A stretch of 64,000 nt of DNA from Butyrivibrio sp. (GCF_015056685.1 NZ_SVFW01000005.1:1-64000), one strand, 5' to 3'. Counted from the stretch's first letter, positions 8,133 through 17,244 are shown. Program-made: numbers and translations. The notes: generated by a model not told the origin, from the sequence alone.

Positions 8133-9311
8133 TCAATCTGCTTCGATTGCTTCGTAAGCAGTATAGTAAGTTTCTATCCTGTCAAATTTGTAATAGGCAT
8201 CGCCCTTTATTGTGGCAAGGCTCCCCGGATTTATACAGACTTCATCAATGTTGTGTGGAATAAGCCAGATACAGTCCACAAGCTCATCTCCGTCAAAGAA
8301 AAGAATGTAGGCATCAACTTTTACCTTTATGTCTGAAGTATTTTCGGCCGCTAAAATAACCGAGTTGCCATCCACCTTCGTGTAGACGAGAACCTGATCA
8401 GTCATGTCCTTTTCGTAGGGAGTTCTTTTGGTAATGGTAAATTCATACATTGATGGGATCATGCCATTTAAGTCGCTCTTATCAAAACGCCCCTCAATCA
8501 CGAACTTGGCCTCATCAGGCACCACTTCCGATGTTCTCTCAGAAACTGCCAGCTCATTTCCCTCGCTGTCTCTTGCTGTGAACATGCACTCATATCTGAA
8601 TGTTTCTCCTGTCTTATTCTGGAGCACAATAACAGGATTACAGTTGTGATCGTCCTCTCTGAAATACTGGGCAACTATGATCGTCCCAAGAGGAAGTCCG
8701 CCATAAGATGGCATATCATCATCAGAAGCCCCCACGAATCCGCTTACAGGTTTTGTATCATAGTCTTTTTCTATATCTTCAAATTTCTCAAAGATGTTTT
8801 GAGGATAGTCTCTGTAATCAAGGGATTCCTCTTTTTCCTCTGAAGTACCTGCACTGCTTGCAGCTGTCCCGCTTACATATCCAGGTTTATCCTGAACAAC
8901 ACCGTCACTTACGTAGTAGAGGTCTTCACTTTCTTTTTCAGTCCCTTCGGTTTCATTTTGGGCTGTTTCTATGTGTTCAACATCAAGATTCAGGTTCTTT
9001 TCCCCTTTGAGAAAAGACATATCGAATCCCATGTTGGAATAATTCTCATATATTATCTGTTTCCAAAAAGGCATCCCCATCCCTTTATCAAAAGGTAACG
9101 AAATACCGTAGCAATTAAGATACATGATAATTGGAACCAAAACTCCTACAACAGACATGCAAAGAGCTCTGACTATATTTATTGATTTTTTCTGTAAATA
9201 GCAATAAATACTCAGACAAAGTGCAATTATTGATGGAAATATTCCGACTAAAGCAAAAGATGACAGAAGACCAAGTACAGATAATAAAATTGTAATTACA
9301 AGCAATTGCAT
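8133..9311 (-). CDS. Unknown membrane-anchored protein
   Basis: I do not recognise this 392-aa protein. Two or three hydrophobic helices occupy roughly residues 1-75. An acidic, low-complexity linker follows (about 110-190, rich in E, S and D). A beta-rich C-terminal domain contains two repeats of an NxxG/NTSD-type core, like FxLYD or DUF5105 surface domains. The second ATG (9311) is chosen because AGGGG lies seven bases before it. It stands alone between a terminator and a 56-aa gene on the other strand. A sensor or envelope role is possible but not shown. Confidence 0.7.
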   Translation of the reverse strand: MQLLVITILLSVLGLLSSFALVGIFPSIIALCLSIYCYLQKKSINIVRALCMSVVGVLVPIIMYLNCYGISLPFDKGMGMPFWKQIIYENYSNMGFDMSFLKGEKNLNLDVEHIETAQNETEGTEKESEDLYYVSDGVVQDKPGYVSGTAASSAGTSEEKEESLDYRDYPQNIFEKFEDIEKDYDTKPVSGFVGASDDDMPSYGGLPLGTIIVAQYFREDDHNCNPVIVLQNKTGETFRYECMFTARDSEGNELAVSERTSEVVPDEAKFVIEGRFDKSDLNGMIPSMYEFTITKRTPYEKDMTDQVLVYTKVDGNSVILAAENTSDIKVKVDAYILFFDGDELVDCIWLIPHNIDEVCINPGSLATIKGDAYYKFDRIETYYTAYEAIEAD

Positions 9312-9393
9312 GAAATTACCCCTCATTTTATGTGCATATTACACAAAAGTTATTCTCAAATAAATGTCAATACTTGTATCTATATTTTTTTAT

Positions 9394-9411
9394 ACTACAA
9401 TATATTGTAGT
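9394..9411. promoter_or_regulatory. Perfect 18-bp palindrome, likely operator
   Basis: ACTACAATATATTGTAGT reads the same on both strands. It lies between the divergent genes at 9311 and 9454, about 45 bases upstream of the small gene. The ACTACA...TGTAGT half-sites resemble those bound by BlaI/MecI-type winged-helix repressors, but no such regulator is in the window. Confidence 0.55.
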
Positions 9412-9453
9412 TAGAAAGTGTATGAATTTTCGTTTTTTGAGGAGGGTGTGATT

Positions 9454-9624
9454 ATGAATAGTGTTGCTACTTTGGAGGCTTCAGACCAGCTGATAATACG
9501 CAGCATTCTTCGTTCTATGGCCAATGAGCACTGGTCAGTTGCCGAAGCACTGGATGAGTATGATATTCCCGAGGATCTTCGTGATGAATATGAAGCTCAG
9601 ATAGAAGCCTGCTTTGTTGATTGA
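9454..9624 (+). CDS. Small unknown acidic protein, 56 aa
   Basis: The frame starts MNSVATLEASDQ and carries a strong site, GGAGGG, seven bases before the ATG at 9454. The longer frame from 9418 would run through that site, so it is unlikely to be the start. The product is helical and strongly acidic (DEYDIPEDLRDEYEAQ). I do not recognise a family. It is preceded by a palindromic operator candidate, and the GH29 gene ends 26 bases downstream on the opposite strand. Confidence 0.65.
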   Translation: MNSVATLEASDQLIIRSILRSMANEHWSVAEALDEYDIPEDLRDEYEAQIEACFVD

Positions 9625-9649
9625 AGCAAGCTTCTACCCGGATCATCCG

Positions 9650-11077
9650 TTATAACATTTCAATCTTAAATACGACTGGCATATCGCTCTTGTAATCTGT
9701 TTTTAAGTGAAGACCATCGTCTTTTCTTTCAAAAGTTACAGGGCTGTCATTTGCCAGCACTTTGATGCCTCTGATTATACCTGAAAAGCCGGTAGAACTG
9801 GCGGCATCTTTTTGTGTACCAAGGCTCTTTACTATGTATTCACCGTTATCAGCGCATTTAAGAACATGTACATAGATATTGCCATGTGCCACTGTGAATC
9901 TGATATCTTCAGGCGTATAGTTTATCTTCTGCTTATCGGTAAACTGTCCGCCGGCCATCTTGGTTGGTCCTTCTTCTGCTACTCTGTATGGTTTTGAATT
10001 ATAGATAGCTTCGCCGTTTTCTGAGAGCCACTTACCTATTCCAAGTAATGTCTTTTTATCTTCATCAGAAATTGTACCATCAGGCTTTGGTCCAACATTT
10101 AAGAGCATGTTTCCGTTCTTGGCCACTGCGTCGATAAGGTTGCATACTATTTCCTCAGAATCCTTGTACTCATTGTCGATTGTATAGCACCATGAGTGTC
10201 TTCCTATCGCCGTATCAGTCTGCCAGATAAATGGCTGTGCCAAAGCCATCTGTCCCCTCTCCACATCAGGAACCGCAACTCCAAACGGGAATGCATCGTG
10301 CTTGTAGTTGATGACACCAACCTTTCCGATCTTCTCCATTTCGTTGTAGTAGTAAGCTGCCATCTCTCTAAGGTATGGCTTTAAACATGCCTCCTGGATC
10401 CACCAGTCAAAATAAAGAACTTCAGGATGATAGTTATCAATGATCTCTTTTGTCCTTAAAAGCCAGTCCTCCATAAACTCTTTTGTTGGAGTAGGCTCAG
10501 CATAGAGGTCGTAATGATCCTCAGGCTCTTTCATTGCAGGCCAGTAGAGGCTGTCCTTTGTAATAGAATCATTTATATCACTCTCAAAATCTCTGCCATG
10601 GCTCATAAAGAACCAGTGCTCGATTCTGTGTGAAGAAGCGCCAAGTCTCATGCCCTTTTTCTCAACGCTCTTTTTAAGCTCTCCAAGATAATCAATCTTT
10701 GGTCCCATCTCATAGGCATTCCATTTTGATATCTTGCTCTTGTACATCTGAAATCCGTCGTGGTGCTCTGCTACAGGAACTACATATTTTGCTCCCGCCT
10801 TTTGAAAAAGATCTGCCCATTCATCGGCATTAAATTTCTCAGCCTTGAACATAGGAATAAAATCTTTGTATCCAAAGTCCTTTTGAGGGCCGTAGGTTTT
10901 AACATGATGTTCAAACTCTCTTGTGCCCTGAATATACATATTTCTTGAATACCATTCATTGGCATATGCAGGAACGGAATATATTCCAAAATGGATGAAT
11001 ATTCCAAATCGTGCATCTGAGTACCACTGCGGCACTCTGTAATTTGATAGTGAATCCCAATCTGCTGTGTAAGTCAT
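9650..11077 (-). CDS. GH29 alpha-L-fucosidase
   Basis: This 475-aa enzyme should release alpha-L-fucose from oligosaccharides. The TIM-barrel start (WYSDARFGIFIHFGIYSVPAY), the substrate-site EHHDGFQMYKS and the nucleophile region LYFDWW (D224) are typical of GH29, as is the late NMLLNVGPKPDG. There is no signal peptide, so it acts in the cytoplasm on imported sugars such as fucosylated xyloglucan or pectin side chains. Its start overlaps the upstream esterase stop by four bases (ATGA), so the two are coupled. It is the last gene of the five-gene glycosidase operon. Confidence 0.92.
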   Translation of the reverse strand: MTYTADWDSLSNYRVPQWYSDARFGIFIHFGIYSVPAYANEWYSRNMYIQGTREFEHHVKTYGPQKDFGYKDFIPMFKAEKFNADEWADLFQKAGAKYVVPVAEHHDGFQMYKSKISKWNAYEMGPKIDYLGELKKSVEKKGMRLGASSHRIEHWFFMSHGRDFESDINDSITKDSLYWPAMKEPEDHYDLYAEPTPTKEFMEDWLLRTKEIIDNYHPEVLYFDWWIQEACLKPYLREMAAYYYNEMEKIGKVGVINYKHDAFPFGVAVPDVERGQMALAQPFIWQTDTAIGRHSWCYTIDNEYKDSEEIVCNLIDAVAKNGNMLLNVGPKPDGTISDEDKKTLLGIGKWLSENGEAIYNSKPYRVAEEGPTKMAGGQFTDKQKINYTPEDIRFTVAHGNIYVHVLKCADNGEYIVKSLGTQKDAASSTGFSGIIRGIKVLANDSPVTFERKDDGLHLKTDYKSDMPVVFKIEML

Positions 11078-12306
11078 TTCTTTCTAGTCCTTGCTTTCCC
11101 CTTTTTATTTTTCTCTTTATCTTCTCGTAAAAGATTCATTCCAACATCATAAACCTTACCTTCAACGGCATCAATAAGCCAGTTGGCCATAGATATGCCA
11201 TTTTGGGTAAATGCGGTGAAATGGAGCTCTCTCACACTGGTGTGAACTGTTCCTCCCATGGTAATAAGCGGTAATTTCCAATCATTTATGAAAATGCCAA
11301 AAGATGGAGTTATACTCTTTAGCTCTTTTACCATCTGAATAAGCTGGTGATAATACTCATCCTGCACTTCAGAATCCGTCTCATACTTTTTGCGGATAAT
11401 ATCGTTGTAATAAGCACTTAAGAGATAATCTCTGGTGGAACTTGAATATAAAAATTTAAACCTGTCCCCATACTTGGCATAAAGAGCCTTATACCAGTCA
11501 AGGGTTATGTTATCACTAACTATCGGCTTCCAAAGACTTTCCTTTGTCATCCAGATATTTTTAGCTGTCTTTCTCCAGTTTTTGTAAAGGAGCTGTCCGC
11601 TGTCAGAAAATACTGTGATATTCCTGGCGTTTGGATAATAGTCATCAACGATCTCTCCAGCCAGGGCAGGAACCGCGAAGGCACCAGCTGAATTACCGGC
11701 TATCAAAAGCTTTGAAGGCGATGGAAAGAGCTTTTTAGCCACTTTCATACTCTCGCGGAAATTTACGTATCCATGGAAATGAAGAACTTCATCCTTACCT
11801 TCCTCTGACTTATATGGATAATCGTTGTTTCCTATATGGAAATCTCCTGTGGCATAAGTTATTACCACAAAGCTCCAGTCCTTAAAAGGATTTTTATCTG
11901 ATGCTATGTCGGTTATACCAACGTTTATATTCATAAGCTGGGTAAAAGGTCTTAAATTATTCCAATAGTAGTTTGGAAGTCCTGCCGCAACTTTGCCCCC
12001 TGTAACAGGTCTTGCTGCAGTGTACTCATTCCATGCCACTCCGCCTCCTGATAAAAAGACGCACAGCTTATCCGGATCAGCTTTTTTAACATAGATATAG
12101 TACTCAGAACCATCTCCCGAAAGCCCCCTGTCCAGAGAGACTCTATACCAGGTCATATCCTTGGGATCATCCGGAAGTTCATCCGCCAGTTTGTTTCGGT
12201 CCTCCATTACCTTTCCAATGGAGTTCTCCACGAAATCTCCCACCCTGCTTGCAAAGACGATTCCTCGTTTGAAGTTGTTTTTGTTAAGTCTGTTCTTTAA
12301 ACTCAT
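11074..12306 (-). CDS. Pectinacetylesterase-like serine hydrolase (Notum/CE13 type)
   Basis: This 410-aa protein resembles pectinacetylesterases: FLSGGGVAWN forms the oxyanion loop, and the nucleophile lies in AGNSAGAFAVPAL (S206). A late GGTVHTS may provide the histidine. There is no signal peptide, unlike plant and secreted members, so the likely substrate is an acetylated oligosaccharide inside the cell. The C-terminus is very basic (EDKEKNKKGKARTRKK). It lies between DUF6320 and GH29 in one operon. The exact acetyl ester is unknown. Confidence 0.75.
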   Translation of the reverse strand: MSLKNRLNKNNFKRGIVFASRVGDFVENSIGKVMEDRNKLADELPDDPKDMTWYRVSLDRGLSGDGSEYYIYVKKADPDKLCVFLSGGGVAWNEYTAARPVTGGKVAAGLPNYYWNNLRPFTQLMNINVGITDIASDKNPFKDWSFVVITYATGDFHIGNNDYPYKSEEGKDEVLHFHGYVNFRESMKVAKKLFPSPSKLLIAGNSAGAFAVPALAGEIVDDYYPNARNITVFSDSGQLLYKNWRKTAKNIWMTKESLWKPIVSDNITLDWYKALYAKYGDRFKFLYSSSTRDYLLSAYYNDIIRKKYETDSEVQDEYYHQLIQMVKELKSITPSFGIFINDWKLPLITMGGTVHTSVRELHFTAFTQNGISMANWLIDAVEGKVYDVGMNLLREDKEKNKKGKARTRKK

Positions 12307-12372
12307 GAAACACCTATTACACTTTGTGATGATACTTTGTGATGATATACGGATTGCTCCGCTTCGCTCTCA

Positions 12373-13038
12373 TCACATGTTAAACATTTTTTCTGAAGCA
12401 TTCTTAAGGTCACCGAACCTGAAGATGATAACTCCTGCAAAGAGGATCAGGTATATCATCACGCTGGTGACTGCAGGCCACGGAACCTTATTCATGCCAT
12501 TTTTGATAAATAAAATCTGAAGAAGCACCATCACAAGATCAAGTACCAGGTAAAGAATGTACTCATCAAGCCTTAGCTTTAACACAAGGGCTGTAATAAT
12601 TGTTGCAATGGCGAGCCCTATTAGGGTCAGCGGTATCATCCACGCAAAACTCCACCCGTGAAATCCTGTATGAATATCCACGTAAATATCTACCACTATC
12701 GCCACTATCACTTCCCAGGTTATTACCTTTATCAGGTTATTTCTAAGATACATGGTGGTTATTATCGTGATCCATCCTGCCAGAATTCCCAGCATAACGG
12801 GACTGATAAATGAGAACTTATTCTCGGTCATGATATTGATGGTTGCAAAAACTATTTCAGAAGCCACAAAAAGAAACGTGCATACCTTCAAAAACGTGAT
12901 ATTACTGATTTTTTTTCTTCTTATTGTTGGAAAAGAAGGACTTGCTTCACCTTCTACATTTTTAAGTTTCCCCTGGCATAAGGGGCAACAGCTCTTATTT
13001 CCTCGTATGTTAACTTTACACTTTGGGCATATCTGCAT
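12373..13038 (-). CDS. DUF6320 zinc-ribbon membrane protein
   Basis: This 221-aa protein starts with a zinc ribbon, CPKCKVN then CCPLCQGKL, followed by about six hydrophobic helices. That matches the DUF6320 family, whose function is not known. Its start overlaps the upstream acyltransferase stop by one base (TGATG), which implies a fixed stoichiometry. The same neighbours, an HxxxDG acyltransferase and an alpha/beta hydrolase, are common for this family in Lachnospiraceae. It may anchor or feed the acyltransferase, but that is inference. Confidence 0.8.
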   Translation of the reverse strand: MQICPKCKVNIRGNKSCCPLCQGKLKNVEGEASPSFPTIRRKKISNITFLKVCTFLFVASEIVFATINIMTENKFSFISPVMLGILAGWITIITTMYLRNNLIKVITWEVIVAIVVDIYVDIHTGFHGWSFAWMIPLTLIGLAIATIITALVLKLRLDEYILYLVLDLVMVLLQILFIKNGMNKVPWPAVTSVMIYLILFAGVIIFRFGDLKNASEKMFNM

Positions 13039-14309
13039 CAGTCACTTACCTCCTCATCATAGTCATTTGACCCAAGCTCAACTTCTATTCCCTGTTCTGA
13101 CAGGCATCTGAAGAAATTAAGCATTACTCTGTGGGTCTTATATGGTGAGGCTTCACCAAAGGTCATCTTATCACCAAAGGAGCAGACTGTTACCTGCTGG
13201 GAGGATGCGGTCATAAAGGCGCTGAATCTGTCTATATATTCCTCAACCTCTTTAGGCATCTTAATTCTTCCAATGTTTGACATGGAAGTTGTTACACCCT
13301 TTTTGGCTGCAGCATCAAATCTTCCGATCGTGAAATCCTTTATAGGAAGTGGAACCACTTTTACGGCCAGGTTGTGCTCAAGAGCAGAATAAGAATTCAT
13401 TGTCTTTTCAATATTCTCAGCTGAAAGCTTTTCCTTAAAAGCTTTGTCAACAGGCTCTATTATCGTATTTAGATTGCCATCATAATTGGCTGGATCATAA
13501 TCGATATTGATAACGCCAAAGAAATTCCTGGCTGTTCCGCTGTGATAGAACTGTCTTAAATTTACAGGAACACTTACCACAACATGCCTTTTCTTTTGAC
13601 CACGGTTCATGCTGAGTATCGCAGCCTTAATGTAGATCGCAACGCACAAAACACCAACTGTTGTGTTATGCTTATGCGCAAGCTCCAGAAATTTGCTGCT
13701 TGATACTGTTCCCTCAAGAAGATGCGGAAGCAGGTTTTCATCAAGCTCGCCGCTTACCTGATACGCCTTAACAGATGACATCTCCTTAAGCTGCTTGAGA
13801 CCTTTTTGCTTGCTATAATTGTCAGTGAATGCATCAACATTCTTTTCCTCAACAGAAAACTCATCAACAGGCTTGATGTCCTCACTAAGTGAGTGTTTCA
13901 GCTGAAGATAGCGGATAATAAGAGTCTTAAAGAACATAAAGGCTCCTGTTCCATCCGCAAGAACGTGGAACATTTCAAGATTTATTCTTTTATCAAAATA
14001 GTTAACTCTGTATAAAAGATTTTTATGCCCCGGAATATAAAGCGGCATGCAGGCCGGTGTGTGCTCAAGCTCAACAACAGGCCTTAGATCACTATCCTCA
14101 AGGTAATACCAAAAAATTCCCCTGTGAAGGACACAGTTAAAAAACGGAAATTCATCGATAGTCTCATCAAGAGCTATCTGAAGCATGTCCTTTTCAACTT
14201 TTTCTTTTAACTCGCATGTAAGTCTGAATACCCTGGTATTTGCTCCTCTCGCCGTAGAAGGAACAATCTTAGCGGCATTATCCAGTTTGTACCAATTTTT
14301 TCTCTCCAT
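13038..14309 (-). CDS. Condensation-fold acyltransferase (alcohol acetyltransferase-like)
   Basis: This 423-aa protein has the HxxxDG catalytic motif as HVLADG (H115 to G120), in the fold shared by chloramphenicol acetyltransferase, NRPS condensation domains and alcohol acetyltransferases. It should move an acyl group from a thioester to a hydroxyl or amine; donor and acceptor are unknown. The frame's first codon is TTG; the adjacent ATG at 14309 is preferred. Its ribosome site is weak. It lies between GH120 and DUF6320 in the operon, so the acceptor may be a sugar, perhaps the reverse of the esterase reaction two genes on. Confidence 0.75.
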   Translation of the reverse strand: MERKNWYKLDNAAKIVPSTARGANTRVFRLTCELKEKVEKDMLQIALDETIDEFPFFNCVLHRGIFWYYLEDSDLRPVVELEHTPACMPLYIPGHKNLLYRVNYFDKRINLEMFHVLADGTGAFMFFKTLIIRYLQLKHSLSEDIKPVDEFSVEEKNVDAFTDNYSKQKGLKQLKEMSSVKAYQVSGELDENLLPHLLEGTVSSSKFLELAHKHNTTVGVLCVAIYIKAAILSMNRGQKKRHVVVSVPVNLRQFYHSGTARNFFGVINIDYDPANYDGNLNTIIEPVDKAFKEKLSAENIEKTMNSYSALEHNLAVKVVPLPIKDFTIGRFDAAAKKGVTTSMSNIGRIKMPKEVEEYIDRFSAFMTASSQQVTVCSFGDKMTFGEASPYKTHRVMLNFFRCLSEQGIEVELGSNDYDEEVSD

Positions 14310-14335
14310 CAAAAATTTTAATCCTTATCTATAGT

Positions 14336-16990
14336 TTATAAATGCTCAATTCTTTCGGTCACTATATCCATAGATGCTCTGCTTATCCTATAGATAACAT
14401 CCTCCAGTGAAATGAACTTTTTCCCTCTTATAAATTTGAGATATTTGGGTTTAAATCTCATCTTTATGCCCTTTGGCTCTATTCCGCTGTTGACCTTCTC
14501 TTCAATGGTACTGCAGGTATCAACAGGGTCGTGCGCCAGGCTCTTATTCAAAATGCAAAGAAGCGTTCCCGCTGTCCTCACAAGTCCCTCAGCATTGGGG
14601 TCATCACTTACGTCAATTGATTGCAGCGCTCCCACAGACCACTTCTTTAAACTATGATATATTCCGTACTCGCAATCAAGCTCTACAAGCTTTTCATTGG
14701 TGGAATCATAGAGCCACACTTCGTTTCCCTTAACGAACATGTCGCTGACTATAAATAGCTCGCCCTCAAACGGGAACTTTATTCCCACATTTGAGCACCC
14801 GGTCAAAAGAACATTCGCATTAACTTCTGCAACATAGTCACCAAGGTCAGTCTCAAAGCCCGTGGTATCTGCAACCATCTCAGGCTCTGACTCATACCTG
14901 ATGTCTTCTTCCTCTTTTTCTTTCTTTTCTTCTATTCTCGCATTCTCATCATGCTTTATCTTATAGGAATAGAACAAAGGAGTCTGAACTGTAAACCTGT
15001 CACTGCCACATTCCTCGAAAGGCCCTGCAACAGGGAAGCGCCCTCTTTTTCTGCCAAAATAGTCTGTATCAAACAGGATAGAGCTTCCGTCAGGATTCTC
15101 AAATCTCTCCTCCGGTTCAAAGGCAAGCCCTAAAGAATCGGAATTAACAGGAACTGTAAAGTTCCTTGGCAGATACTCATAAAGATTGGTGTGAAGAGTA
15201 TACCGCCCCTCTTCTTCATCCACATACAGGCTTATTTTGTGACCCTGATCCATATGAGCAGAGGTCTCAAAATCACAGCTTCTTGCCCCGTTAAAATATG
15301 CGTTACCTCCAAAATAAACCGGCAAATGATCATAGTACAGATCATTTGAGCCTAAAGTCTTTTTTGCATTTTTGCCAAATCTTCCAAAGTACTCAGAAGG
15401 ACTTGGATATGTGTTGTAAGGAATGGTTCCGCATATAAAGTTGTTGCGATCTATGGTATCAGCTTCTTTTGAAACACAGTAGTCCAAAAGGTCCTGTCTT
15501 ATAGGCTTTTGAACAAAAATGTTGTTATAAAATCTCGCATCACCGTGAAGTATTGTCATAAAGCCTGCAATCTTCGTAGAATGCGGCACATGATATGGGG
15601 TATATCTGTTTGTGGCAAACTTTTTCCCGCCATTGTCTGTTCCATTTCCAACATAGGTAAAAGAGCCGGCTATAAGGTTGTGCACAAAGGCTATTCCCTG
15701 AGCGCTGATCCTTGCGGCAATATCAGACAAAAGCAGGTTGTGATCAACAATCGTCGGCCCATGGGAAACTTCGATAAAGATATCTTCTCCAAGGGCGAGC
15801 CCGCTTTCTATGATAGTTCCTTTTGGCGGAACATTATCGTGAAGGAAGTTCTGGGTAACCCTTGTTCCCTGTGCCTCCCAGTCAAGCCATATTCCTCTTG
15901 TACAGTGGTCAATATGGTTCCTTCTGATCTGCGTATCTATTGCAGCGTGGAACTTGATACCGCCAATCTCCGCGCCTTCAAGGTTATGCTTATTGTTTAT
16001 ATGATGGATATGGTTGTCCTCGATGATTGAGAAAGCACATCCCATGTGGCCTACAATTCCTGCCTGGCCACAGTCGTGTATATCGCATCTTCTGACAATG
16101 TGAGATCCAACCGTTTCTTTGTCCCAGCCATCATTGACCGCCTGGCACACCGCATCTCTCTGGGTCTGCGTGCCATCTTTTAACCAATAGGAAGTCCACT
16201 TGTTGTTATTGCCCTGCTGATAATACTTTCCAAGGCTTATACCAACGCATTTTGACTCAGCTATCTCACATTCTTCTATGATCCATCCCTTTGACCAGTT
16301 AGGCCCTATCATTCCTTCCTGCATGGCTGTAGGCGGTGCCCACTGAGTCGCAGCATTTCTGATCATAAAACCACTTACTGTAATATAATTCAGGCCCTTT
16401 TTCTCCGGGAAAAAGCACGCCCTTCTGACAGAAATCTCTACTTCCTCCTGATTCGGGTCTTTTCCCTGGAAATTGGCATAGATAACTGTATTATTATCTT
16501 CCTGGGCTGTAAACCAGACATACTCTGAAAAATCAGGGTCCCAGGAACGCTTATCCTTATTGGGATGCATACAAAAAGACAGATCAAATACTTCAGTCAT
16601 TGATCTTCCGTTAAGATATAATTCACCTGTGTGGGGATTTTTATCTGAAGTCTTGAACCAGTCTCCTGCAACTTCAGAAATATATGGATTGTAATCTCCG
16701 AAAAAGCTGTTTGGAATCCTGATCCTCCAAACATTTTCAAAGGCCTCAAAACCCTTTAGTTCCTCGGAGCCTGTGATCACAGCTTCGCCCCTGGATGTAC
16801 TCTTATAGACGATTCTCTCGTTTTCGGTGCCTGAGTTTTTTGGTCTTACCCACTCTCTGTATATACCGGGAGCCACCAGGACAGTGTCACCAGCCTTTGC
16901 TATATCAGCTGCTTCCTGAATAGTCTTAAAAGGATGATTAACGCTTCCGTCACCGCTCCTAAGCACATTGCCCGCTACGTATATCTGCAT
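14336..16990 (-). CDS. GH120 beta-xylosidase with an extra C-terminal domain
   Basis: This is a right-handed beta-helix enzyme of 884 aa. It follows the Thermoanaerobacterium XylC pattern closely: PGIYREWV, NSFFGDYNPY, YANFQGKDPN, the APPTA loop, NWSKGWIIE and LDWEAQGTRV. By comparison the nucleophile is D370 (LDWEAQ) and the acid/base is E407 (IEVSHGP), with about 14 extra residues between them. XylC-type enzymes are near 640 aa; here the family match stops near 690, then an E/K-rich linker and about 160 unassigned residues follow. There is no signal peptide. AGGAGGGGG precedes the ATG. It probably trims imported xylo-oligosaccharides and heads the operon. Confidence 0.85.
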   Translation of the reverse strand: MQIYVAGNVLRSGDGSVNHPFKTIQEAADIAKAGDTVLVAPGIYREWVRPKNSGTENERIVYKSTSRGEAVITGSEELKGFEAFENVWRIRIPNSFFGDYNPYISEVAGDWFKTSDKNPHTGELYLNGRSMTEVFDLSFCMHPNKDKRSWDPDFSEYVWFTAQEDNNTVIYANFQGKDPNQEEVEISVRRACFFPEKKGLNYITVSGFMIRNAATQWAPPTAMQEGMIGPNWSKGWIIEECEIAESKCVGISLGKYYQQGNNNKWTSYWLKDGTQTQRDAVCQAVNDGWDKETVGSHIVRRCDIHDCGQAGIVGHMGCAFSIIEDNHIHHINNKHNLEGAEIGGIKFHAAIDTQIRRNHIDHCTRGIWLDWEAQGTRVTQNFLHDNVPPKGTIIESGLALGEDIFIEVSHGPTIVDHNLLLSDIAARISAQGIAFVHNLIAGSFTYVGNGTDNGGKKFATNRYTPYHVPHSTKIAGFMTILHGDARFYNNIFVQKPIRQDLLDYCVSKEADTIDRNNFICGTIPYNTYPSPSEYFGRFGKNAKKTLGSNDLYYDHLPVYFGGNAYFNGARSCDFETSAHMDQGHKISLYVDEEEGRYTLHTNLYEYLPRNFTVPVNSDSLGLAFEPEERFENPDGSSILFDTDYFGRKRGRFPVAGPFEECGSDRFTVQTPLFYSYKIKHDENARIEEKKEKEEEDIRYESEPEMVADTTGFETDLGDYVAEVNANVLLTGCSNVGIKFPFEGELFIVSDMFVKGNEVWLYDSTNEKLVELDCEYGIYHSLKKWSVGALQSIDVSDDPNAEGLVRTAGTLLCILNKSLAHDPVDTCSTIEEKVNSGIEPKGIKMRFKPKYLKFIRGKKFISLEDVIYRISRASMDIVTERIEHL

Positions 16991-17091
16991 ATTCCCCCTC
17001 CTTAGCTAAATACATCCGTATCATATTCTCACGGATCACACTACAAGTGCGTGTTTCTGCTGAAAATAGGTACACATAAACATCTAATAAT

Positions 17092-17120
17092 AGTATATCA
17101 CTTATTTTGTATGGTATACT
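17092..17120. promoter_or_regulatory. Divergent extended -10 promoters in a symmetric element
   Basis: AGTATA (17092-17097) and TATACT (17115-17120) mirror each other with a 17-base gap. Read outward, each is TATACT preceded by TGN (TGATATACT on minus, TGGTATACT on plus), the extended -10 form. The left one would drive the glycosidase operon and the right one the small peptide gene at 17152. Confidence 0.55.
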
Positions 17121-17151
17121 TACAAGAAATAAGAAAACAAGGGGAATCAGT

Positions 17152-17244
17152 ATGGGACGAATGAAATTCATCTACGCCATCTCAATAATTGCAGCTTTTC
17201 TATTAGCCGGACTACTCATCAACCTAATAACCTCACTTTTTTAA
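17152..17244 (+). CDS. Small membrane peptide, 30 aa
   Basis: The frame encodes MGRMKFIYAISIIAAFLLAG and ends LINLITSLF. A basic start followed by one hydrophobic helix of about 22 residues makes a single-pass membrane peptide. AGGGG lies seven bases before the ATG and an extended -10 promoter about 32 bases before it. It is transcribed away from the GH120 operon. No family is recognised. Small regulators of transporters and type I toxins look like this, but nothing here chooses between them. Confidence 0.5.
   Translation: MGRMKFIYAISIIAAFLLAGLLINLITSLF

Noticed and set aside
8133..9326. Start of the unknown membrane gene at the first ATG
   Set aside because: The AGGGG site lies between the first and second ATG and fits only the second (9311).
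15509..16030. 173-aa open frame on the plus strand inside the GH120 gene
   Set aside because: It is antisense to a strongly supported enzyme and has no ribosome site or family resemblance.
16959..17171. 70-aa frame on the minus strand before the GH120 gene
   Set aside because: It overlaps the start and ribosome site of GH120 and both divergent promoter boxes.
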